Assembly: GCF_009299475.1 (NCBI RefSeq)
Contig: NZ_WBSN01000014.1
Coordinates: 1-64,000 of the forward strand
Length of the DNA stretch: 64,000 nt
Origin: Bifidobacterium avesanii
Lineage (GTDB): Bacteria; Actinomycetota; Actinomycetes; Actinomycetales; Bifidobacteriaceae
Direction: 5' to 3'
Shown here: positions 29,860 to 38,438 of the stretch, one piece after another
Layout: the number at the start of each line of letters is the position of its first letter
Numbering within the stretch: position 1 is the first letter of the stretch
The notes under the pieces: generated by a model
The model's input: only the letters and a program-made list of their open reading frames with translations
What the model was told of the DNA's origin: nothing
Databases searched by the model: none
Position numbers and translations under genes: made by a program

Positions 29860-31283
29860 TCGAACGGGCGAACATCATCGACATGGACATGGGAAAGGAC
29901 CCATTCATCAACGACACACCTTCATTGGAGCTGGACGACCGCGATGCCGGCTACGGTTTCGACCCGAGTGAGCTGGCCAACCGCATCTTCCGCTTGCTGA
30001 AGCGCTATATCGGCGCGACGGACGACGACCTGCGTATGCTCACGCTGTGGATTATGCACACGTGGGTGTTCGACGCCCTGTATACGACGCCGCGTCTGCT
30101 TGTGACATCCATCATGCCGGGCGCGGGCAAGACCACGCTGCTGGAGTGGATTGGGCATTTGGGCGCAAGGTCGGAGATGCTGAGCGCCATCAGTTCGGCG
30201 TCGCTGCTCGCCAATCTGGCCGATCAGGGGTACACGCTGCTGGTGGACGAGGCCGACCGGAGTCTACGCAAGGACAACCCGTTGTCCGCCGACTTCATCG
30301 CCGTGGTAAACACCGGGTACAAGAAGGGCGGCAGCCGCACGATTCAGGAACCGGACAAGAAGCACGGCTGGAAAGTGGTGCGCAAGTCCACGCACGCGCC
30401 GGCCGTGTTCGCGGGCAACAACCCCGACCTGCCGGCCGACACCCGGCAGCGCTGTATCCCCGTGTTCCTCTACCCGTCCGACGAAGTAGAGGAGTCTGAT
30501 TGGGAGATGATCGAGGAGGATGACTCGGAGTTCCTGGACCTGCGGCACGACCTGCCCCTGTGGGCGGAAAGTGCCACGGCCTCCATCAAACCGCGCCCCA
30601 CGCTGCCGGAACCGGTCAAGGGCCGATACCGCGAGGTATGGCTGCCGTTGGCCCGCATCGCCCAGACGCAGAGCGGCGGATGGCTGGACACCGTGCGCCG
30701 GCTGTCCGCGGAGTTCGTGGAGCAGGCCAAGACGGACGCCGACATGGGACTAGCCAACGACTCACCGCACATCGTGCTGCTCAAGGACATCGCCGAATTG
30801 TGGGCGACGCAATGGCGGACAAGCCCGTTCGTCGGCTCGCAGCAGATGTGTGACGCGCTGGCCTACGACAATCCGACGCAGTGGGGCGACCAGCAGACCG
30901 GTAACTTCGGGCGGCTGACGACCAAGCGACTGGCGTCGATGCTGAAGAAGGCCGGCGTGGAGGCGTGCCGTAACCGCGAGCGCACCAAGCGTGGATACCG
31001 GTTCGGCGCGTTCGCGCAGGCATGGCGGACACTGAAGGTCTGGGATTCGCTGAAGTTGGCTCCACCGACGCCGGACGCTTCGGACGGCTCGGACACGTCG
31101 GACACTTCCGCGGCCACACCGGAACTGAAACGCTGGGCGGCGACACTCGATACCACCGCTGACATCCCCGACTGGACGACGTTGTCCGTCGCCCAGCTGT
31201 TTGCCATCCGCACGGTGAAAGGCACCGGCCTATGGCTCAACAAAACCACCGACGAACTCAACAAGCGAGGAATCACCGTATGA
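29856..31283 (+). CDS. DUF3631-type ATPase / primase-helicase-like protein
   Basis: A 475-residue protein. Walker A lies in TSIMPGAGKTTLLEWIGHLG and Walker B in YTLLVDEADRSLRKDNP, followed by RQRCIPVFLYPSD as a possible sensor/arginine region. A winged-helix-like C-terminal part (TKRLASMLKKAGVEACRNRERTKRGYRF) fits the DUF3631 architecture seen in small actinobacterial elements and plasmids. The predicted role is DNA unwinding or primase-associated activity for element replication. The GTG at 29856 is preferred, with GGAAGG about seven bases upstream and a 4-base overlap with the previous stop. Confidence 0.78.
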   Translation: MIERANIIDMDMGKDPFINDTPSLELDDRDAGYGFDPSELANRIFRLLKRYIGATDDDLRMLTLWIMHTWVFDALYTTPRLLVTSIMPGAGKTTLLEWIGHLGARSEMLSAISSASLLANLADQGYTLLVDEADRSLRKDNPLSADFIAVVNTGYKKGGSRTIQEPDKKHGWKVVRKSTHAPAVFAGNNPDLPADTRQRCIPVFLYPSDEVEESDWEMIEEDDSEFLDLRHDLPLWAESATASIKPRPTLPEPVKGRYREVWLPLARIAQTQSGGWLDTVRRLSAEFVEQAKTDADMGLANDSPHIVLLKDIAELWATQWRTSPFVGSQQMCDALAYDNPTQWGDQQTGNFGRLTTKRLASMLKKAGVEACRNRERTKRGYRFGAFAQAWRTLKVWDSLKLAPPTPDASDGSDTSDTSAATPELKRWAATLDTTADIPDWTTLSVAQLFAIRTVKGTGLWLNKTTDELNKRGITV

Positions 31284-31505
31284 AGGACAACGCCATGGCC
31301 GCATCCGTCGCCGTTACTGCAATCGCCGACAACACTTGACGATCGAATAGGGGGAGAGTCCCTATCCTCATGCCCGGGCGCACCCCGAGGCATATCGCCT
31401 CCCTCTCCCCCGATTTTTTCCTCAGCATAACATTGGTCACAGCAACCTCACATTATAGGAACTGAATAGTAAACTAGAGATTCCCGTACCGCATAGAGGA
31501 GCTTC

Positions 31506-32756
31506 ATGACACTAATCAGCCAAATGAAACAAGCGACGAGCGAGCATAACGACCGCGAAGTTCCGCGGCCTTATAGCAGCATACTGGCTGATACAGAAGT
31601 CATCCCGGAATCCGTTTTAAATATTGACCAACGTGACCGTACTAGTATTTTTTCGTGGAAAGGTCAATTTTCACCACAATTTGTAGAAGCAATGCTAAGT
31701 ACCTTTACCACCCCCGGCGATATGATTTACGACCCTTTTGCCGGTTCAGGAACAGTCCTCACCGAATCAGCTAGAAAAAAACTGCCTTGCATTGGCGTGG
31801 AACTCAACCCAGCAGCATATTATATGACATGGGTGAACCACATCTGCAATAAAACGATGCAAGAACGTCATGAGCTTATTAAGGTGGCTTCTTCTCAGAT
31901 AATTACCTTCCATGAAAAAGCCAATAATGGCGATTTATCTACTTGGATTGCTTCATTAGAAGCCAAAAATCTACAAGGCATTTTCTCGCTGTTGGCTATT
32001 ATATGTGATTTATACAAAAATGCGCCAACAATTGAGCTTATAGACTCGAAGTGGCAGCATCTTAAAACTCTGATTTGCCAACTACCATTTTCCCAAGCAA
32101 ACGTAACAACGTTCAATTGCGATTCTCGCAAAGTCGATATTGAATCAGATGTAGTTGATTGCGTCCTGACGTCACCTCCATACATTAACGTGATTAATTA
32201 TCATCAGCAGTATCGACGCTCAGTCGAATCTCTGGGATTTGATGTGCTCAACATTGCGCAGAACGAGTTTGGAGCCAACCGCAAACATCGTGGCAATCGT
32301 TTTTATACAGTGGTTCAATACGTTATTGATATGGCCATTTCAATCAAGGAAACCTTGCGCATCTGCAAAAATGGATCCCGACTTATTTATGTAGTAGGCA
32401 AAGAGTCAACGGTATTGGGATATAAATTCTGCAACAGCGAACTAATATATCGTATTTTCACCGAAATTTTCCATCAACCATTCTTAATGAAGCAGCAACG
32501 CTGTTTCACGAATAGGTATGGGAAAAAAATCTTCGAGGATATCCTGCACTTCCAGTGCAGCAAAAGAGATTTCAATTGCAGTTACGAGAATATAGTAGCA
32601 ATGGCACGAGTCATTGCAAGAGACGCTTTACGTGACGCCTCACTGCAGGACATTCCAGATGAAAAGAAAAACAAGAATCTTCCACTACTCCTTGAAGCCA
32701 TTAGCAAATCCGAACAAATAGAAGCATCCACCAATAAGCGAAAGGCAAGAAAATGA
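31506..32756 (+). CDS. DNA methyltransferase (N4-cytosine/N6-adenine type)
   Basis: A 416-residue amino-methyltransferase. The cofactor motif I is MIYDPFAGSGTVLTE at about residue 77, with the following acidic strand GVELNP. Catalytic motif IV is in CVLTSPPYINVINYHQQYRR at about residue 218. SPPY is commonest in N4-cytosine enzymes but does not prove the base. It protects host DNA from the nuclease encoded by the next gene, which it overlaps by four bases (ATGA). GAGGAG precedes the ATG. Composition is markedly more AT-rich than the upstream element genes. Confidence 0.88.
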   Translation: MTLISQMKQATSEHNDREVPRPYSSILADTEVIPESVLNIDQRDRTSIFSWKGQFSPQFVEAMLSTFTTPGDMIYDPFAGSGTVLTESARKKLPCIGVELNPAAYYMTWVNHICNKTMQERHELIKVASSQIITFHEKANNGDLSTWIASLEAKNLQGIFSLLAIICDLYKNAPTIELIDSKWQHLKTLICQLPFSQANVTTFNCDSRKVDIESDVVDCVLTSPPYINVINYHQQYRRSVESLGFDVLNIAQNEFGANRKHRGNRFYTVVQYVIDMAISIKETLRICKNGSRLIYVVGKESTVLGYKFCNSELIYRIFTEIFHQPFLMKQQRCFTNRYGKKIFEDILHFQCSKRDFNCSYENIVAMARVIARDALRDASLQDIPDEKKNKNLPLLLEAISKSEQIEASTNKRKARK

Positions 32757-33676
32757 CCCGCGGTGTTCACGGTGAAAAGCTAGTTGCGGCGATTAACAGT
32801 CCCAAAGTACCAGCAACGGACAAAGAGCGTCTTCAAAAAGCATTAGACAAGTACGATTTATGGATTTCCGAGATTAATACACATACTGAGAACAGTGTAG
32901 ATTCATTAATCACATCGCTCGTACAGTGCTTGACAAATTATAAGTACTACATAGATGTTGATTTAATCTTCGATTCGCAAGAAGATTTTCTTTATCGGCA
33001 GAAAGGGCAAATGAAACTCGACAATACGATTGTCGAGGAATTTCTCCCTATTCTTGTACGTCGTTGCATAGAACTTGAGTATGGCGCATGCGATTATATT
33101 GTCGATTCGCAGAAGCCAATTTTTTCATCTGCTTATTTCAACAGCAGCCTATCAACGCCAGAGATAGGCGGAGGACTTGAAATCAAGACCAAGGATCAAG
33201 ATTTCTCTATCAGTAGAGAAATACATCTTCGGTCTTCATATTCCGGGCTGTTTTCTTCGACCGAAACACGCGAAAAGACAACATATCTAGGCTATGTGCT
33301 CGCCGAAATTAAGACAAATCTTGATAAGACAATGTTTCAGGAAGCATCTGCAACCGCACATGATGTCAAGCTAGCTGTTACCGGAGCAAAATACTATCTG
33401 CTTTGCGATTTCCTGGACATGACACCTATCAGTACATCTACAACCGATATTGAGGAAATCCTCATTTTAAGAAAAGCCAAGCGAATGAGCTCAAACATTC
33501 GAAAAAACTTTAACACCTTCGCAGGGCGACAAGCACACAGAGACGAATACGTGTACCATCTTGACGATCATCCATACTCAGCTGAAGTATTCCAACGCTT
33601 TGTTAATCATATATTCGATCAAATCAACAATGAATCACTAATCGAGGGCGACGTTCTTGACATCGGATACTTTTAA
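32753..33676 (+). CDS. Type II restriction endonuclease, Bpu10I-like
   Basis: A 307-residue soluble protein. VLAEIKTNLDKTMFQEASATAHDVKLAV has the look of a PD-(D/E)XK active site (E-x-K) and is close to what I recall of the Bpu10I/DdeI-related restriction family. YYLLCDFLDMTPISTS and RQAHRDEYVYHLDDHPYS also fit. An upstream acidic residue such as Asp of CDYIVDS could complete the site. Its start overlaps the methyltransferase gene by four bases, a common restriction-modification layout. The family call is from memory of motifs. The recognition sequence is not deducible. Confidence 0.75.
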   Translation: MTRGVHGEKLVAAINSPKVPATDKERLQKALDKYDLWISEINTHTENSVDSLITSLVQCLTNYKYYIDVDLIFDSQEDFLYRQKGQMKLDNTIVEEFLPILVRRCIELEYGACDYIVDSQKPIFSSAYFNSSLSTPEIGGGLEIKTKDQDFSISREIHLRSSYSGLFSSTETREKTTYLGYVLAEIKTNLDKTMFQEASATAHDVKLAVTGAKYYLLCDFLDMTPISTSTTDIEEILILRKAKRMSSNIRKNFNTFAGRQAHRDEYVYHLDDHPYSAEVFQRFVNHIFDQINNESLIEGDVLDIGYF

Positions 33677-33802
33677 AGTGTTCGACTATTCTCATGCTTC
33701 ATCTCGCGACACGCCGAAGAAGAGCGGCAAGTTAAGCGGCAAGGCAGTTGAGCGGTACGCCGGTTTCCATTGCGATTCCGCCAGTCTTACGGCCTGAAGT
33801 TG

Positions 33803-33823
33803 CGAATCTCGTATCCTCCGCCA
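33803..33823 (+). repeat. attR: 21-bp duplicate of the tRNA-Ser 3' end
   Basis: Identical to 26921-26941. It lies 127 bp beyond the endonuclease gene and immediately before a hairpin that was probably the original terminator of tRNA-Ser. Confidence 0.9.
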
Positions 33824-33827
33824 CACA

Positions 33828-33858
33828 CCTCGGGAATCATTGATTTCCGAGGTTTTTT
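33828..33858 (+). terminator. Terminator just outside attR (probable native tRNA-Ser terminator)
   Basis: CCTCGGGAAT (33828-33837) and ATTTCCGAGG (33843-33852) form a 10-bp stem with one G-T pair, followed by six T. It has the same position relative to attR as the hairpin at 26944-26976 has to attL. Confidence 0.75.
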
Positions 33859-33992
33859 GTTTTCGGCGCACCACTCTCGAGGGCGTTACCTTTGGACGCT
33901 CCATGCGTGAGGCATCCGGCCGCGCTCATACCACACTCGTCCCCGAAAAACCAGTCTGTTGCGGACGGGATTGGCTCCGTATGCTGAAGGGC

Positions 33993-34832
33993 ATGAACGA
34001 TCGCATGAATGAGCGCAGCAAGGTAGACACGACCATCACGGAATCCCAGTTGCCGCAGGCCGGACGCGACGCCGAGCACATGCAGGGGCATTGGGTGCTG
34101 GCCAGACTTGGCAAGCGCGTGCTCAGGCCGGGCGGGGAGAAACTCACCAAGCGCATGCTGGCGCATACGCCGCTCGCGGGCAAACGCGTGGTGGAGTTCG
34201 CGCCGGGGCTGGGACGCACCACACGGCTGATTCTGAATGCCGGCCCGGTCGCGTACACCGGTGTCGATCGGGACGAGCAGGTCGTGAAAATCATTGGACC
34301 GTTGGCGGCTTCCGTCGGGGGCACATGTATCAGGGCCGATGCGTCGCAGACGGGGTTGCCGGACGGATCGACGAATATGGTGATCGGCGAAGCGATGCTG
34401 ACCATGCAGTCGGAGCGCGGCAAACGCGCGATCATCGGCGAGGCGCATCGCATTCTGCGGCCGGGTGGACTGTATGCGATCCATGAGATGGGACTTGCGC
34501 CGGACGATCTGGACGATTCCGTCAAGGACGCGATTCGCAAGGACCTCGCCCGGGCCATCAAGGTCAACGCGCGTCCGCTGACCGCCGTCGAGTGGCGGGA
34601 ACTGCTGGAATCCGAGGGCTTCGAGGTGGTGTGGAGCGGAGTCGAGCCGATGGCGCTGCTGAAGATGCGGCGCAATCTGGCAGACGAGGGCGTGGGCGGC
34701 GTGCTGTGCATCGCGCGCAATGTGCTGACGCACGCGGATCTGCGGACGCGTGTATTGCAGATGCGCCGCGTGTTCAACACGTATGGAGACGCACTCACGG
34801 GCATCGCGTTCGTGGTGCGGCGCAAGGACTGA
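33993..34832 (+). CDS. Class I SAM-dependent methyltransferase
   Basis: A 279-residue soluble enzyme. The SAM-binding motif is in KRVVEFAPGLGRTTRLIL at about residue 60, followed by YTGVDRDE. The post-motif strands include CIRADASQTGLPDGSTNMVIGEAML and HRILRPGGLYAIHEMGL, typical of small-molecule methyltransferases of the Methyltransf_11 kind. The substrate is unknown. The frame is open back to 33840; 33993 is chosen as a reasonable N-terminus, but the ATGs at 33981 and 34005 are also possible. It is the first chromosomal gene after the integrated element. Confidence 0.75.
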   Translation: MNDRMNERSKVDTTITESQLPQAGRDAEHMQGHWVLARLGKRVLRPGGEKLTKRMLAHTPLAGKRVVEFAPGLGRTTRLILNAGPVAYTGVDRDEQVVKIIGPLAASVGGTCIRADASQTGLPDGSTNMVIGEAMLTMQSERGKRAIIGEAHRILRPGGLYAIHEMGLAPDDLDDSVKDAIRKDLARAIKVNARPLTAVEWRELLESEGFEVVWSGVEPMALLKMRRNLADEGVGGVLCIARNVLTHADLRTRVLQMRRVFNTYGDALTGIAFVVRRKD

Positions 34833-35003
34833 AGCAAAAATCGGCACGCCGACGCATCAGCGAAACGCACTCGTGGAGCGCACGGCGCGCCCCGTCCGTT
34901 CCGCACGGTTAATCTGATGCATGGTTAAGCTGATACGTACATGTCTGGCATTGCGGCCGGACGTCGGAAACAGCAGGAGCCAACGGAATCAAGGAGCACC
35001 AAT

Positions 35004-35363
35004 ATGAGCAACGAAACCGCAGCCGGCGCAGCGCGCGACGATCAGCCGATGGTGATGGAGTTCATCGACGACCTCAAGCCGCTGGTCGAGGTCCAGCCCG
35101 AGGCCACGGTCTCGCGCACGGTGATGCAGGTGGAGGGCGCCAACGTGGTGCTCTTCTCCTTCGACAAGGGTCAGGAGCTCAGCGAGCACACGGCGGCCAT
35201 GCCCGTGCTCGTGCAGTGCCTCGAAGGCCGGCTCAAGGTCACCGGCGGCGGGAAGACCGTTGATCTCGTGCCGGGCGGCATCCTGCACTTCCCGACGCGG
35301 CTGCCGCACGCGGTCTACGCCGAGGAGGCCTCCAAGATGATGCTGATCATGATGCGTCGCTGA
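35004..35363 (+). CDS. Small cupin-domain protein
   Basis: A 119-residue single cupin. FSFDKGQELSEHTAAMPVLVQCLEGRLKVTGGGKTVDLVPGGILHFPTRLPHAVYA shows both cupin motifs, with His in SEHTA and in LPHAV as likely metal ligands. Such proteins are often annotated as stress- or metal-related; no specific function can be given. AAGGAG nine bases before the ATG at 35004 supports this start over the open extension to 34941. It converges with the transporter gene, 20 bp away. Confidence 0.85.
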   Translation: MSNETAAGAARDDQPMVMEFIDDLKPLVEVQPEATVSRTVMQVEGANVVLFSFDKGQELSEHTAAMPVLVQCLEGRLKVTGGGKTVDLVPGGILHFPTRLPHAVYAEEASKMMLIMMRR

Positions 35364-35383
35364 GCGCCGGCCATTTACCGCTT

Positions 35384-36358
35384 CTACCGCTTCCGGCGGC
35401 CGATCCACCAGTTGAGCAGCGATCCGGCCGCCACGAGGAGCGCGCCGCACCAGAAGGGCAGCGAGAGCGCGAGACCGAGCAGCACGGCACTGGCCACGGT
35501 GGACAGCACCGGGGCTGCGTAGGACGCCATGGCGAGGGTGGTCATGCTGCCGTGGAGAATGCCGTAGCCCCAGCAGGCGTATCCGCCGGCGATGGACGCC
35601 GCGGCGCCGATCAGGGCCAGCCATGCGTGGACGGGCGGCACGGCGGCGGGCCAGCCCTGACCGGACGCGAAATGGATGGCCCACAGCACGACCGCCACCA
35701 GCGGGAAGAACACGGAGGTGCCGTCCTTGCCCTTGGCCATGGCGGGCGTGAACACGGCGTAGACCGACCATGCGAACGCGCCGGCGAACGTGAGCACATA
35801 TGGCAGGGGGTTCTCGGCGATGTGGCCGGCGGCGAGCGCCCAGTCTAGCCCGTTGTTGCCGCCGACCGCCAGCACCACGCCCGCGGTGGCGACGATCGCG
35901 CCCGGCAGCACGCGCAGCACCGCACGCGCCCGCCCGCTGGTCTTGCCGGTTCCGCCGGCATGGGACGCGCCGAAGACCGCCGCCGTGAGCAGGACCATCA
36001 TGGTAGGCCACAGGTAGTTCACCAAGCTGACCTCCACGGACGACGCGGCGGTGGTCGCCATGCCGATCGACAGGGAGATCGCCGACTCGTAGAACACGAA
36101 CAGGGATCCGCCGATCAGAAGATATTTGCGGGGGTACTCGCGCAGCGGCGCGGGACGGTGGAACACCATCAGCATCACGACGCCGACGGTGTAGATCATG
36201 GCCGAGCCGAGCGTGGCCCCGAAGGAGTCCGCCACCACGCGGACCAGACCGGTCATGAGGCTCCACACCGCGATCGCCAGCAGGCCCACGGACGTGGCGC
36301 GCGCGGAAACCACGTGCCCCATGCCGGCAGCGCCGCCGATTCCCGATCCGTCCGCCAT
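35384..36358 (-). CDS. DMT-superfamily exporter, YddG-like
   Basis: A 324-residue membrane protein with ten hydrophobic helices. Residues 20-110 read like YddG-type aromatic amino-acid/drug exporters: VGLLAIAVWSLMTGLVR, YLLIGGSLFVFYESAISLSIG and VEVSLVNYLWPTMMVL. EamA repeats make up both halves. The proposed function is efflux of amino acids or small hydrophobic compounds. The ATG at 36358 is preferred over 36379 because AGGAGG lies six bases upstream. No partner genes are nearby. Confidence 0.85.
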   Translation of the reverse strand: MADGSGIGGAAGMGHVVSARATSVGLLAIAVWSLMTGLVRVVADSFGATLGSAMIYTVGVVMLMVFHRPAPLREYPRKYLLIGGSLFVFYESAISLSIGMATTAASSVEVSLVNYLWPTMMVLLTAAVFGASHAGGTGKTSGRARAVLRVLPGAIVATAGVVLAVGGNNGLDWALAAGHIAENPLPYVLTFAGAFAWSVYAVFTPAMAKGKDGTSVFFPLVAVVLWAIHFASGQGWPAAVPPVHAWLALIGAAASIAGGYACWGYGILHGSMTTLAMASYAAPVLSTVASAVLLGLALSLPFWCGALLVAAGSLLNWWIGRRKR

Positions 36359-36688
36359 GCCGCTCCTCCTCGCCGTCAAATCACGTCACGCGAATACCGC
36401 GAATACCGCATGGCCCAAGTGTGGCCGGCGGGGGCGACGCGCTCGAGATCTCATCGCATCTGCGCTCGTGGGGAGGATTGCGGCTTGTACACACGGCGCT
36501 TGTGCGCACGGCCAAATCCTCCCCCGGAACACAAAATGCCGGGCGGAATGTGATCGGCATTCCGCCCGGCATTCGGTGATTGGCTTTGTTTCCTTCGCCG
36601 CCCGTCTGACTAGTCAACGTAGGAAACGTAGGACGGGCGACGGCGGGAACAAGCGGCCGGACAATCAATCAGCTTGACCGACGAACGA
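36359..36688. other. 330-bp intergenic region
   Basis: It contains the leader of the exporter gene and the terminator of the small heat-shock gene. No gene is supported. Both neighbours are on the minus strand. Confidence 0.4.
36531..36573 (-). terminator. Strong terminator of the hsp20 gene
   Basis: Arms 36535-36550 and 36558-36573 are perfect over 16 bp (AATGCCGGGCGGAATG) with a 7-nt loop. On the minus strand the stem is followed by TTTTGTG. Confidence 0.85.
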
Positions 36689-37147
36689 TCAGCCCTCAAT
36701 GGCGATCTGGTGCTTGGCCTCGACCTGCGGCTGGGCCTGCATCTTCGGAACCTGCAGGCACAGCGTGCCGTTCTTGTAGCTGGCGTGGATGTCGGATTCC
36801 TTCACGTCCTCGCCCACGTAGAAGCTACGAGAGCAGGAGCCAGCGTAGCGCTCGCGACGCAGCCACTTGCCGTCCTCGCCCTTGTCGTCGTGCTCGCTGT
36901 CGCGATGCGCCGACACGGTCAGATAGCCGTTCTGCAGCTCAAGGCTGATGTCGTCCTTCTTGAAGCCGGGCATGTCGATGTCCACGTCGTAACCATCCTT
37001 GGTCTCGCGCACATCGGTGCTCATCATGTTGTTCGCAAGCGCGGCGGCCGCGGAGCCGTTGCCGTTGTCGCGCCAACCCTCGAAGAACGGGTCGTCGAAC
37101 AGATCGGAGAACATCGTGTCATTCATCAAAGCCGGAAACATTGCCAT
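36689..37147 (-). CDS. hsp20: Small heat-shock protein (Hsp20/alpha-crystallin)
   Basis: A 152-residue chaperone. The N-terminus (MAMFPALMNDTMFSDLFDDPFFEGW) is hydrophobic and flexible. The alpha-crystallin domain covers about residues 40-135 with YDVDIDMPGFKKDDISLELQNGYLTV, and ASYKNGTLCLQVPK gives the typical GxLxxxxP end. It holds unfolding proteins for refolding and forms oligomers in the cytoplasm. GGGAG precedes the ATG at 37147. I could not identify a HAIR or CIRCE operator in the upstream 170 bp. Confidence 0.93.
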   Translation of the reverse strand: MAMFPALMNDTMFSDLFDDPFFEGWRDNGNGSAAAALANNMMSTDVRETKDGYDVDIDMPGFKKDDISLELQNGYLTVSAHRDSEHDDKGEDGKWLRRERYAGSCSRSFYVGEDVKESDIHASYKNGTLCLQVPKMQAQPQVEAKHQIAIEG

Positions 37148-37319
37148 AATCCATACTCCCTAGTCAGGAGCTGAAGCGGTTTGGCTTGGCCGGCGTCCTC
37201 GCGGGCGCCGACCTATCGTTGCCGTTCCCGGAACCCCTCCCGGGGCTCCATCGTTATCCTTGTCACTTCCCCCAACATTCCGGGGCGGAGGGCATTCCGG
37301 GATTTTACCGTGGGTGAAA

Positions 37320-38048
37320 TCAGGCGTCGGCGGCATCCTTGGCATTGGCGTTGGCGCTCTTGAGCTCGTCGCGGATCTCCTCGAGGACGGCGAGGGTCTG
37401 CGCGGAGACGTCGGCCTTGGCGGCTTCCGCCTCGGCGTCGGCGGCGGCATCCGCGGCGGCGTCCTCGTCGAGCACGGACGCGGTCATGTCGCGCAGCTTG
37501 TTGATCGGCAGGATCACGCAGAAATACACGGCCACGCCGATGAGCAGGAAGTTGAGGATCGCGTTGAGGATGGAGCCGAACGAGATGACGGCGTTGTGCG
37601 GCAGCGTGATGTTGAGGATGCCGGACATGTCCGGCTGCCCGCCGATGGCCGCGATGAGCGGGTTGATGAGGTTCGCGACGATCGAGTTGACCACGCCGGT
37701 GACCGCCGAGCCCATGACCACGCCAACCGCCATGTCGATCATGGAGCCGCGGGAGATGAACTTCTTGAAGCCGCCGAACGGGCCGACGTCGGTGAGCGCG
37801 GCGATCCTGCGCGCGGCGGACGTCGCGGTGGCCGTGGTGGCGGCGGTGACGGTCGCGGCGACTTCGCCGGTTGCTGCCACGGCGTCGCCGGCCATCGCGA
37901 GCACGGTGGGAGAGCCGCCCGACTGACGGGACCGGGACTGACGCGGCCTGCCCGCATCGCGGGAGTTCCGCGGCCGGCGGGCATTGTCGGACCTGTCGGC
38001 GCGGGGCCCGCTGGACCGGGACTTGCCGTTCGCTGCGTGATTGGCCAT
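37320..38048 (-). CDS. mscL: Large-conductance mechanosensitive channel with long N-terminal extension
   Basis: A 242-residue protein whose second half is MscL. FKKFISRGSMIDMAVGVVMGSAVTGVVNSIVANLINPLI is the pore helix region, and FGSILNAILNFLLIGVAVYFCVILPINKL is the second membrane helix. LEEIRDEL near the end is the cytoplasmic helix. MscL is usually about 130-150 residues; here some 80 residues rich in Arg, Ser and Ala precede the channel. The ATG at 38048 has GGAAGGAGACGTC upstream, so the extension is probably translated, although an internal start closer to the channel cannot be excluded. Role: release of solutes on hypo-osmotic shock. Confidence 0.9.
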   Translation of the reverse strand: MANHAANGKSRSSGPRADRSDNARRPRNSRDAGRPRQSRSRQSGGSPTVLAMAGDAVAATGEVAATVTAATTATATSAARRIAALTDVGPFGGFKKFISRGSMIDMAVGVVMGSAVTGVVNSIVANLINPLIAAIGGQPDMSGILNITLPHNAVISFGSILNAILNFLLIGVAVYFCVILPINKLRDMTASVLDEDAAADAAADAEAEAAKADVSAQTLAVLEEIRDELKSANANAKDAADA

Positions 38049-38176
38049 GACGTCTCCTTCCCGGATGCCGCTCGGGCGCTCGCATCCGCTGCTCATTCCA
38101 TTGTCCCAGACCGTCCGACTGTTCACTCTTCCGGTCATCCGGCTGTCCGGCCGCCCAGCCGTCCATTTGCCCGACG

Positions 38177-38382
38177 CATTCGTTCCAATCTGCGCCCACT
38201 GCGATGCGGGTTGGAACGAATGGGCGCAAATCGGCCCTTCCGAAGGCACGATTCGAAGTCATTCGTTCCAATTTGCGCTGCGGAGGGCACAGGTTGGAAC
38301 AAATGCTCGCAATTCGAGGTCTTTTGGCCCAATTTGCGCTGCGGAATTTGCGCTGCGGGGGTGTGCCAGCTGGAACGAATGG
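38177..38382. repeat. Cluster of CATTCGTTCCAA / TTGGAACGAATG hairpin repeats
   Basis: CATTCGTTCCAA occurs at 38177-38188 and 38260-38271, each answered by an inverted copy (38211-38222, perfect; 38294-38305, one change). A further inverted half (CTGGAACGAATGG) lies at about 38370-38382. A second shared word, AATTTGCGCTGCGG, recurs at about 38270, 38330 and 38345. The units are non-coding and sit 130 bp upstream of mscL. They resemble REP-type clustered palindromes. Confidence 0.7.
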
Positions 38383-38438
38383 ACGGACGCTGGGCCCGTT
38401 GAAGGTGCATGAAGCTGATTTCGGGACTACTCGCCTTT

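Larger units (their letters stand above)
26921..33823. mobile_element. Integrated element of about 6.9 kb at tRNA-Ser (satellite/IME-like)
   Basis: The limits are set by the 21-bp direct repeat of the tRNA 3' end. The order from the tRNA is a tyrosine integrase, a gap of about 380 bp, a small helix-turn-helix protein (excisionase-like), an unknown 199-residue protein, a DUF3631 ATPase and a methyltransferase plus restriction endonuclease. No structural phage, relaxase, conjugation or plasmid partition gene is present. It is therefore probably a phage satellite or a mobilisable element that borrows transfer functions. The restriction-modification genes are clearly more AT-rich than the integrase and ATPase genes, which suggests exchangeable cargo. 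Confidence 0.88.

Noticed and set aside
31280..31339. A 19-codon frame overlapping the end of the DUF3631 gene
   Set aside because: Although it starts in an ATGA overlap, it is too short and Ala-rich to support as a gene.
33692..33904. A 70-codon minus-strand frame across attR
   Set aside because: It crosses the integration junction and has no recognisable similarity.
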